Shown here in pieces: positions 57,101-64,000 of a stretch of 64,000 bases of DNA. How positions within the stretch are numbered: the first letter of the stretch is position 1; each line of letters starts with the position of its first letter. Under the pieces are notes generated by a model. The model did no database searches. It worked only from the letters and a program-made list of their open reading frames with translations, and had not been told where the DNA came from. The position numbers were made by a program, and so were the translations under genes. The DNA lies in NCBI GenBank assembly GCA_036927565.1, contig JAYESD010000008.1, positions 111,832,279 to 111,896,278 of the forward strand, written 5' to 3'. This DNA is from Tuctoria greenei (lineage: Eukaryota > Streptophyta > Magnoliopsida > Poales > Poaceae).

Positions 57101-57660
57101 TTCACTCCAGACTGCAGTGTCGATGTTGGGGAGGCCTTCGGGCAGCTCCATCTTCTCGTGCTCCTCTACCCAGATGACTATCTAGTCCTTCTTCCAATCA
57201 TCCCACTTTCCAGAGGGAAACGACCGGAGGTACTTGAATGGGCACTTCTTGTGCTTCACGAAGTAGTAGAAGCCAAGGTACTCATTACTCCTATCGGTGG
57301 TATGGACGGTGCAGAAGGTCCGGAAAATCTCAATACAGGGGGGGGGGGAGTGCCCACCCACATTTCACAGAAGTGGACGAAGACAGACACTAAAAGAATG
57401 GAGTGGGGGCCAAGGTGGTACAGCTGCAGACCATAGAAGTCTAGCAACATCAAGAAAAAGGAGGAAAAAGGTGGGATCAACCCCACCATGGCGTACGAAG
57501 AGAAGTACACCATCTCGCCAGCACGCTCCTTCTCGAACAGGAGCTCTCCCCCGGCGTGGACCAGGCGGTTCAAGAAGTCCGGGGACCACCCCATGAGGGC
57601 CCAGACCTTCTTCAGATCACCTTCGGTCTTCAAACGGCTCCCGCGGAGACCCAACTCCAT
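54132..57660 (-). CDS. GypI antisense gene: Transposase_28-like domain, acidic repeats, coiled coil
   Basis: This is the best preserved copy. ATG at 57660 starts MELGLRGSRLKTEGDLKKVW, followed by MVYFSSYAMVGLIPPFSSFF and FLVNRWAPLKRREKLAWALN. A frameshift lies in a run of 11 C (57338-57348 on plus) and a TAG near 57184. From 57151 the frame is open to the exon end at 56266 with a basic, Ser/Ala-rich tail. An intron at 56265-56188 has GT and AG in the antisense direction; its simple join is one base out of frame in this copy. Exon 2 is open for over 667 codons to 54132. It has Pro/Glu/Ala repeats (EAPASELVVVEDLPAPEPVE style), then a long charged coiled coil (about codons 290-560), then a conserved tail (SLQVWEFLSKANDTLTLMGF). 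No catalytic motif was recognised. Confidence 0.8.
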
Positions 57661-58196
57661 CGCAACACAGCGAGGCAAGGGAGGAAAAGCAAGCACAAGT
57701 TGGGAGTTTGAGCGCAAGATCAGATGAGAGGCATAAAGAACCCCAGACGGTGTGCGCTTTCCTTCTTAAGTAAGCCCTCGCAACGCTTGGATGGAAACCG
57801 AAGGGAAGTCGAAGATACTACTCAAAAATTTCACTCTGCCGATGACAAGAGGGCTCGGGACCACCCCGACGATCAAGTCGAGGTTCTTACCCACGTGAAC
57901 GGTTGTCATCATGGAAGGCGGGAAGCCCGAAGGCGGCAGCCTCACAAGGCGCGCGGAACCGGTACGATTTTTGTATCGGGAACCGGCGACCTTCAATTGC
58001 GTGAGATCCGCACGCCAAAGATCTCATTTGCCGCACCCGGGATATGCCATGCGGCGAGGATTTAACTCCAAAACTATCGCCAACGGCACATCTGAAGACC
58101 TTTGAAGACTCGGTTCAGAAGTCGAAGGATGGACCCACCTCCGGCGGAATGACTTCGCCCAAGAGATCTTCCCTAGAGGTGGGCCCAGGGGGCCAC
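57661..58196 (+). other. GypI upstream region of antisense gene and polypurine tract
   Basis: The minus strand carries GCTTACTTAAGAAGGAAAG at 57757-57775, about 100 bp before the ATG. The palindrome GGAACCGGTACGA / TGTATCGGGAACC is at 57955-57984. The plus-strand polypurine tract AGGTGGGCCCAGGGGGCCAC is at 58177-58196. No other ORF is convincing. Confidence 0.6.
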
Positions 58197-59058
58197 TGTC
58201 GGTACCCTGGGTACCGTATACCCCTTGAGATTGCAAAGATATCAAGGGAATGTCATCTACTTGATTTGAAGACCTTCAGAGGCCCACATGTCAGACATAA
58301 ACGAACCCGCTTCCCCAACATGGTTAGTCCCAGGGTCGCCATGTGTACCATCAAACCGGAGCTACCGCCCACAAGGGGGAAGCTCCGGGCTATGTACCAT
58401 AACGGCACCCCCAGACCTAACCCCAAACCGAGGGAAGCTCCGGAAGTAACACGTGTCTGGTAGCACCAGACCTATCTGTTCCCCACAGTACGCTCTGGAG
58501 CTGCCACGTGTCCAATCGTCGGATCTTCAGACTCAAACCTCCGGAAGACTTCACAACGGCTCCGGATCTTCAAAGGGGAATCAAGGACTTCAAGACCCGA
58601 TTAAGTGTCATTAATACTATGTTAATGACACACGATCGGACGACCTTAATTACCAGTGACGGTGCTGTCAAAGCCCGTAACTCGGTCATTAAGGGTAATT
58701 AAGCGTATCAAATGTGTATCAATATTAGTAACCGCCAGGGCCACATGTCAGGCCAGGCCAACTTGTAACGGCCTGCCCTTGTACTATAAAAGGACAGGCC
58801 GACGATACATAGGACACGCTCAGTCGACGCGCTCACTCTACACTCTCAACTCACGTTGAGCTCATACATCCAATACAACACCAACACACCCCATGGAGTA
58901 GGGTATTACGCTCAGGCGGCCCGAACCACGTAAATCTTCGTGTCTCCTGTGTCATTTTACACTTCACCTTCTTGAATCTCCGCGCGCCCACACCGAACTT
59001 CAAACTCCGCAAACACCCTAGTAGTGTCGGGAGATCTGTCGGATCAAAACCACCGACA
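58197..59058 (+). repeat. GypI 3' LTR
   Basis: 862 bp, colinear with the 5' LTR without length change. TATAAAAG is at 58785-58792. Confidence 0.95.
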
Positions 59059-59384
59059 TATAGGATTTGGCTCCCCCCGGGACTACCTGTCAGGCCCCGG
59101 GGCCCACCTTGTGACTGCAGAGTCCTTGGACTATAAAAGGACTTGGCAGGCGACCTTCACAGGGCATCGACCGATCGAAACTCATACACGCTCAAGCAAG
59201 GCAATACACAAACACTCCTGTGGACGTAGGGTGTTATGCTCCGGTGGCCCAAACCACGTAAACCCTCTGTGTTCATCATCTCGCTACGCTGAATCTCCTG
59301 GGACTAGCCCTCGTGAATCCAAAGAACCTCCGCAGGCTGCTCTCTAAGCAGGTCTGGGGGAAGTGTCGTTTACGACCTTCGACA

Positions 59385-59405
59385 TTTGGCGCGCCAGGTA
59401 GGGGG
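59385..59405 (+). promoter_or_regulatory. GypH primer-binding site
   Basis: TTTGGCGCGCCAGGTAGGGG directly after the LTR end CTTCGACA. This is the cleanest example of this primer site in the window. Confidence 0.93.
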
Positions 59406-60431
59406 CTTTTTCCCCATGAAGATCTTCACCAGTAGTATGGTGAACACCTGTTCCAATGCTATCTCCTCCAGGCCATGCTCGTTCTCGCATATTCTCTGTC
59501 ATATGCTAGGGCACTCTCTTCTTGTCTCGCTTCTAGTGTAGTTATGCAATTCTGCTACTGGCGGGTCTATTTGTGGTTCCTGTGATGTATTTGGGTTCTT
59601 TGGTTGTTTTCCTGCCCGGTAGCCCGTGGCGTCGAATGGTCAATCCCCTGAAAAGCTAACGCCCGTGGGAGGTCTAGAGTGTACAGCCTGCTTAGCCTGG
59701 TCCTGCATCCTAAGCGTGTACACTTTACCTCTTCAGCACTAACAGCTGAGTACAGGGGGCCAGACGGCACACACTCCTGAGCAAGGCGATAACCGTAACT
59801 CAGATACCATGACACTGAATTACCCACACACCGTAAGTCGGGCTCGGGCTGTAAGACATAACGAGACTAAAGGCAGGAAGGGAGTAATCGACGAGCAAAA
59901 TTATTTACATTGTACTTTAATTTGTTTGCTTACTTTCGCATATTGTCTGCCATATGCTCAGTTACATTTCTTCTATCTCGTCCTAGTTGGAGTTGTGCTA
60001 TCCTGCTAAAGGCGGATCCGCATGAGGTACCTGTAATGTGTTTAGGGTCCGATGGTCGTTTTCTTGCTCGGGGTCCGTGGTGCCGAATGGTTCTCACTCC
60101 TGAAAGGCTAACGCCGAGCTGGAGGTCTAGGGTGTGCAACTTGCTTAGCCTGGTTCCATACCCTAAGCATACACACCTTGCCTCCCAGTGCTAACAACTG
60201 AGTACAAGAGGTCGGAGGGCTCATGCCCTGAGCAAGGTAGCGACCATACCCTGGATGTTGTCACACCGAATTACCCATGCCCCGTATCTTAGCTAAGGAC
60301 TGAAGCCATAACGAAACTAAAGAGCAGGGAAGGGGTGACTGGTGAGAAAATTTACTTTTTATCTACCGTGTGTGCAGGACATATAGGGAGCCCGCCGCTG
60401 ACGTTCTGTGCGTCTGTGGTAGGCGCCAGCG
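59406..60431 (+). repeat. GypH interior with ~450 bp imperfect tandem duplication
   Basis: Unit 1 (about 59482-59933) and unit 2 (about 59934-60378) share CGCATATTGTCTGCCATATGC, AGGCTAACGCC, CTTAGCCTGGT, CTAAGCATACACACCTT, AACAACTGAGTACA, CTGAGCAAGG and GAATTACCCA with many substitutions. No ORF of note. This part is not shared with GypB, GypC or GypI as far as I can see. Confidence 0.85.
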
Positions 60432-60880
60432 ATGCTTCGCCGAGCTCCGGCGCCCCCCAAGGGGGCCGATGACGTCACTTCTCGGAGCTCCGACATCCCC
60501 AAGGGGGTCGCCGACGTCAGCTTCGCCGAGCTCCGACGCCCTCCAAGGGGGCCGCTGACGTCACTTCTCAGAGCTCCGGTGTCCCCAAGTGGGTCGCCGA
60601 CGTCGCTCCTGCGAGCTCTGGTGCCCCCCCCCCCCAAGGGGGCCGCCAACGTCACTTCTTTGAGCTCCGGCGCTCCCCAGGGGGCCGACGATGTTACTTC
60701 TGCGAGCTCCGGCGCCCCCCCCCCCCCCAAGGGGGTCGCCGACTTCACTTCTTTGAGCTCCGGCGCTCCTAAGGGGGCCGCCGGCGACACATCTCCAAGC
60801 TCCGGCGCCCCCAAGGGCACCGCCGATGTCACTTTTCCGAGCTCCAGCGCCCCCCGAGGGGGCCCGCTGGTGCCACTTTT
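60432..60880 (+). repeat. GC-rich tandem array in GypH
   Basis: About nine units of roughly 50 bp are built from GAGCTCCGGCGCCCCCAAGG, GGGGCCGCCGACGTCACTTC and variants. The preceding 60385-60431 resembles a unit of the GypB array. Long C runs (60627-60637, 60715-60727) look slippage-prone. A long ORF across it (60432-61274) is a by-product of the repeat. Confidence 0.9.
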
Positions 60881-60924
60881 ACAAGACAAGATGAAGGCCC
60901 CACCCACGGGATCATCATCTCTCC

Positions 60925-60944
60925 CGAGGTGGGTCCGGGGCCAC
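60925..60944 (+). promoter_or_regulatory. GypH polypurine tract
   Basis: CGAGGTGGGTCCGGGGCCAC directly before the 3' LTR start TGTTCGTACC. Confidence 0.85.
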
Positions 60945-61825
60945 TGTTCGTACCTCGCAGATCGGGTACCCACGCGCACAAGGAGAAAACGGCTAAGGAC
61001 TTGGCCTCTACTTGAAGGCAGAGTTCGAGGCTGCCACATCGTGGAGGGAAGGACCAGATCCTACCTCCCCGCCGGGGCTGAGCCTCCGCCCTTCCATGGA
61101 GGTGGGCTCCGGAGGCGCCACGTGGCCTGTACAGCCGGGCGCTCGACTCCCCGCAGAGGCAGGCTCCGGTGCGACCACGTGGCGGACGTCCAACTCAATG
61201 CGGTAGGAGGCCGCAGTAAAGGAAAAAGTGCGCTGCTCAGACAGGCATTAAGTACGCGCGCCTTCCCCAGGTGAAGCGGAGTCGCACATGCGCAAGTCAA
61301 GGCTCCAGTGTCCTGTCTTGTCCAAGTAGCCGGTACAGACCCACTGCACAAGACGGACGAGTGAGCCGCGGGGACAAGACGGGCGGGACATGCCCTGCCA
61401 TCATCAACAACTATGTGTAGCCTTGGCGCACGACGCGCCAGGATGACACATTGAAGCCTTTGACAAAGGGAAGTAGATAGCATTTAATCCTAGATCTTGT
61501 ATAGGATTTGGCTCCCCCCGGGACTACCTGTCGGGCCCCGGGGCCCACCTTGTGACTGCAGAGTCCTTGGACTATAAAAGGACTCAGCAGGCGACCTTCA
61601 CAGGGCATCGACCGATCGAAACTCATACACGCTCAAGTAAGGCAATACACAAACACTCCCATGGATGTAGGGTGTTATGCTCCGGCGACCCGAACCACGT
61701 AAACCCTCTGTGTTCATCAACTCGCTGCGCTGAATCTCCTGAGAGTAGCCCTCGTGAATCCAAAGAACCTCTGCGGGCTGCTCTCTAAGCAAGTCCGGGG
61801 GAAGTGTCGTTTACGACCTTCGACA
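60945..61825 (+). repeat. GypH 3' LTR
   Basis: 881 bp, TGTTCGTACC to CTTCGACA, followed by ACGGC. TATAAAAG is at 61573-61580. It carries fewer G-box units than the 5' LTR. Confidence 0.94.
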
Positions 61826-61830
61826 ACGGC

Positions 61831-61874
61831 ATTGTGGATGGAGAAAAGTTTGTGGCCATTGATAGAGATGACGT
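61831..61874 (-). pseudogene. CopG gag N-terminal fragment between GypH and GypJ
   Basis: These 44 bp continue the CopG gag frame on the minus strand (reading NGHKLFSIHNA before the TIKLTKKN segment at 51998). They prove that GypH and GypJ inserted 44 bp apart in the same element. GACGT at 61870-61874 would be the left target duplication of GypJ. Confidence 0.85.
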
Positions 61875-62728
61875 TCTCGGTGGTTTTGATCCGGCAGATC
61901 TCCCGACACTACTAGGGTGTTTGCGGAGTTTGAAGTTCGGTGTGGGCGCGCGGAGATTCAAGAAGGTGAAGTGTAAAATGACACAGGAGACACGAAGATT
62001 TACATGGTTCGGGCCGCCTGAGCGTAATACTCTACTCCACGGGGTGTGTTGGTGTTGTATTGGATGTATGAGCTCAACGTGAGTTGAGAGTGTAGAGTGA
62101 GCGCGTCGACTGAGCGTGTCCTATGTATTGTCGGCCTGTCCTTTTATAGTACAAGGGCAAGACGTTACAAGTTGGCCTGGCCCGACATGTGGCCCTGGCG
62201 GTTACTAATATTGATACACATTTGATATGCTTAATTACCCTTAATGATCGAGTTACGGGCTTTGACAGCACCGTTACTGGTAATTAAGGTCGTCCGATCG
62301 TGTGTCATTAACATAGTATTAATGACACTTAATCGGGTCTTGAAGTCCCCCTTTGAAGATCCGGAGCCGTTGTGAAGTCTTCCGGAGGTTTGAGGCTGAA
62401 GATCCGACGGTTGGACACGTGGCAGCTCCGGAGCGTATTGTGGGGAACAGATAGGTCCGGTGCTACCAGACACGTGTCAGTTCCGGAGCTTCCCTCGGTC
62501 TGGGGTTAGGTCTGGGGGTGCCGTTATGGTACATAGCCCGAAGCTTCCCCCTTGTGGGCGGTAGCTCCGGTTTGATAGTACACGTGGCGACCCTGGAACT
62601 AACCATGTTGGGAAGCGGGTCTGTTTATGTCTAACATGTGGGCCTCTAAAGGTCTTCAAATCAAGTAGATGACATTCCCTTGATATCTTTGCAATATCAA
62701 GGGGTATACGGTACCCAGGGTACCGATA
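61875..62728 (-). repeat. GypJ 3' LTR
   Basis: 854 bp, plus-strand ends TCTCGGTGGTTTTG (mutated TGTCGG) and GGTACCGATA. The minus-strand CTATAAAAG is at 62141-62149. ACGTG modules are near 62417, 62471 and 62581. Confidence 0.92.
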
Positions 62729-63263
62729 GTGGCCCCCTGGGCCCACCTCTGGGGAAGATCTCTTGGGCGAAGTCATTCCGCCGGAGGTGGGTCCATCCTT
62801 CGACTTCTGAACCGAGTCTTCAAGGTCTTCAGATGTGCCGTTGGAGATAGTTTTGGAGTTAAATCCTCGCCGCGTGGCATATCCCGGGTGCGGCAAATGA
62901 GATCTTTGGCGTGCGGATCTCACGCAATTGAAGGTCGTCGGTTCCAAATACGAAAATCGTATCGGTTCTGCGCGCCTTGTTAGGCCGCCGCCTTCGGGCT
63001 TCCCGCCTTCCATGATGACAACCGTTCACCTGGGTAAGAACCTCGACTTGATTGTTGGGGTGGTCTCGAGCCCTCTTGTCATCGGCGGAGTGAAATTTTT
63101 TAGTAGTATCTTTGACTTCCCTGCGGTTTCCATCCAAGCGTTGCGAGGGCTTACTTAAGAAGGAAAGTGCGCACCGTCTGGGATTCTTTACGCCTCTCAT
63201 CTGATCTTGCGCTCAAACTCCCAACTTGTGCTTGTTTTTCCTCCCTTGCCTCGCTATGCTGCG
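62729..63263 (+). other. GypJ polypurine tract and upstream region of antisense gene
   Basis: The polypurine tract (minus strand) is at 62729-62748. The palindrome with arms AATACGA / TCGTATC is at 62940-62969. GCTTACTTAAGAAGGAAAG is at 63149-63167. Colinear with GypI 57661-58196. No separate gene. Confidence 0.6.
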
Positions 63264-64000
63264 ATACTGTTGGGTCTCTGCGAGAGCCGTTTGAAGACCG
63301 AAGGTGATCTGAAGAAGGTCCGGGCCCTCATGGGGTGGTTCCCGGACTTCTTCAACCGTCTGGTCCGTGCCGGGGGAGAGCTCCCGTTCTAGAAGGAGCA
63401 TGCCGGCGAGATGGTGTACTTCTCTTCGTACGCCATGGTGGGGTTGATCCCACCTTTTTCCTCCTTTTTCTTGATGTTGCTAGACTTCTATGGTCTGCAG
63501 CTGTACCACCTTGGCCCCCACTCCATTCTTTTAGTGTCTGTCTTCATCCACTTCTGTGAAATGTGGGTGGGCATCCCCCCTGTATTGAGCTTTTCCGGAC
63601 CTTCTTCACCGTTCATACCACCGGTAGGAGTAATGAGTACCTTGGCTTCTACTACTTCGTGAAGCGCAAGAAGTGCCCATTCAAGTACCTCCGTTCGTTT
63701 CCCTCTGGAAAGTGGATGATTGGAAGAAGGACTGGATAGTCATCCGGGTGGAGGAGCACGAGAAGCTGGAGCTGCCCGAAGGCCTCCCCAACATCGACAC
63801 TGCAGTCTAGAGTGAAGCTCCGGTGTTGTCGGATGCCTTCAACCCTGCTCTGACCAGGATCCGCCAGTGTGTGGAGGGAGGATTAACTCCTCAGGCGGTA
63901 TTTTGCAATTTCCTGGTCAACAGGTGGGCACCGCTGAATAGGAGAGAAAAACTTGCTTGGGCCCTCAACAGTGTGTCGGACGACGACCGGGTCGAGACCG
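63264..64000 (+). pseudogene. GypJ antisense gene, partial
   Basis: The normal start codon is ATA (63264-63266). The sequence continues LLGLCESRLKTEGDLKKVRA, a stop (TAG for GAG near 63390), MVYFSSYAMVGLIPPFSSFF and HFCEMWVGIPP. A one-base loss in the C run at 63575-63580 shifts frame at the same site as in GypI. A further deletion near 63712 and a TAG at 63808 follow. The sequence then matches the FNPALTRIRQCVEGGLTPQA part and runs out of the window. Confidence 0.85.

Larger units (their letters stand above)
52776..59058 (+). mobile_element. GypI: gag-pol-less gypsy element that keeps the antisense gene
   Basis: LTRs 52776-53637 and 58197-59058 are both 862 bp, with perfect TATAG duplications at 52771-52775 and 59059-59063. 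The primer site and polypurine tract are intact. The 4.56 kb interior has no gag, protease, RT or integrase, only a short start-like ORF and the antisense gene on the minus strand. By eye the LTRs differ at about 30 sites, mostly transitions, so it is one of the younger insertions here. Confidence 0.94.
52001..59384 (+). repeat. GypH 5' LTR, interrupted by GypI
   Basis: LTR sequence is at 52001-52775 and 59059-59384 (about 1.1 kb). TATAAAAG is at 59132-59139. It is some 220 bp longer than the 3' LTR because of extra units of a G-box-containing repeat at 52124-52490. Confidence 0.9.
52001..61825 (+). mobile_element. GypH: coding-free gypsy-like LTR element, split by GypI
   Basis: Starts TATCGGTACC (mutated TGTCGG) and ends CTTCGACA, with perfect ACGGC duplications at 51996-52000 and 61826-61830. 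A clear primer site and polypurine tract are present. Without GypI it is about 3.5 kb: two LTRs and a 1.56 kb interior with no gag, pol or antisense gene. It must have depended on proteins from other elements. LTR style and the GC-rich array tie it to the GypB group. Confidence 0.92.
47097..64000 (-). mobile_element. CopG: Ale/Retrofit-like copia, 5' end beyond window
   Basis: The 3' LTR (47097-47377), PPT and full pol in copia order lie on the minus strand. Gag is split by GypH at 52000/61831 and again by GypJ at 61874, and the primer site and 5' LTR are not in the window. The short 281 bp LTR and the pol sequence fit the Ale/Retrofit group; that assignment is by eye. GAGAT (47092-47096) would be the left target duplication. 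A Stowaway MITE lies in pol. Confidence 0.88.
61875..64000 (-). mobile_element. GypJ: gypsy element of the GypI type, runs off the window
   Basis: The LTR at 61875-62728 is the reverse complement of the GypI LTR. The polypurine tract lies inside it (62729-62748), so this is the 3' end of a minus-strand element. The antisense gene reads on the plus strand toward the window end. Whether gag-pol exists cannot be seen. Confidence 0.9.

Noticed and set aside
60432..61274. 280-codon ORF across the GypH array and LTR
   Set aside because: It follows the repeat unit and runs through polypurine tract and LTR. Overlapping minus-strand ORFs are just as long. A composition artefact.
52001..61825. Misassembly as the cause of nested LTR order
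   Set aside because: Perfect target duplications (ACGGC outside, TATAG inside) and continuous LTR and gag sequence across the sites support real nested insertion.

Overview
This window is almost entirely a nest of plant LTR retrotransposons. The families (Ty3/gypsy of the Tat type with two RNase H domains, an Opie/SIRE-like copia, an Ale/Retrofit-like copia, a Stowaway MITE) suggest a large-genome grass, probably panicoid. The species cannot be named from sequence alone. No intact host gene was recognised. The host sequence visible is 1-1772 and 44992-47096.

Layout. An old minus-strand copia (CopA, 1773-44986, target-site duplication CTACA) has been split by two gypsy elements. The plus-strand GypB is at 4539-34185 (TSD ATGTT) and the minus-strand GypC is at 36920-44434 (TSD AACTC/AACCC). 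GypB was itself hit by solo LTR E1 (4712-6299, TSD CCTCC/CCTCT), by an Opie/SIRE-like copia CopD (8915-19845, TSD GTAGG) and by solo LTR E2 (21110-25489, TSD GCCTC). E2 holds another solo LTR, F (21532-24295). On the right, a minus-strand copia CopG begins at 47097 and runs off the window. It carries a Stowaway MITE (50654-50926), the coding-free gypsy relative GypH (52001-61825, TSD ACGGC) and GypJ (from 61875, off the end). GypH is split by GypI (52776-59058, TSD TATAG). TSDs were read directly at both ends of nearly every layer, so the order of insertion is well supported.

Shared theme. GypB, GypC, GypI, GypJ and, by LTR type, GypH look like one extended family. All have LTRs starting about TGTCGGTACC and ending about CGACA, and U3 regions built of repeated ACGTG (G-box-like) modules. 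Four of them carry an extra gene on the strand opposite to gag-pol. It has an N-terminal domain resembling the Pfam family 'putative gypsy type transposon' (Transposase_28), a Pro/Glu/Ala-rich region and a long coiled coil. A short GT-AG intron in the antisense direction sits at the same place in three copies. GypI has lost gag and pol but keeps this antisense gene, with a 667-codon open exon. That is the most interesting signal here.

Other notable points are a chimeric CopD whose right end is fused to a second copy of flanking GypB sequence, a shared amber codon at position 26 of gag in GypB and GypC, a variable 57-63 bp array inside a GypH LTR, and a Stowaway MITE with tRNA-like A and B boxes. 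All coordinates, counts and alignments were made by eye.
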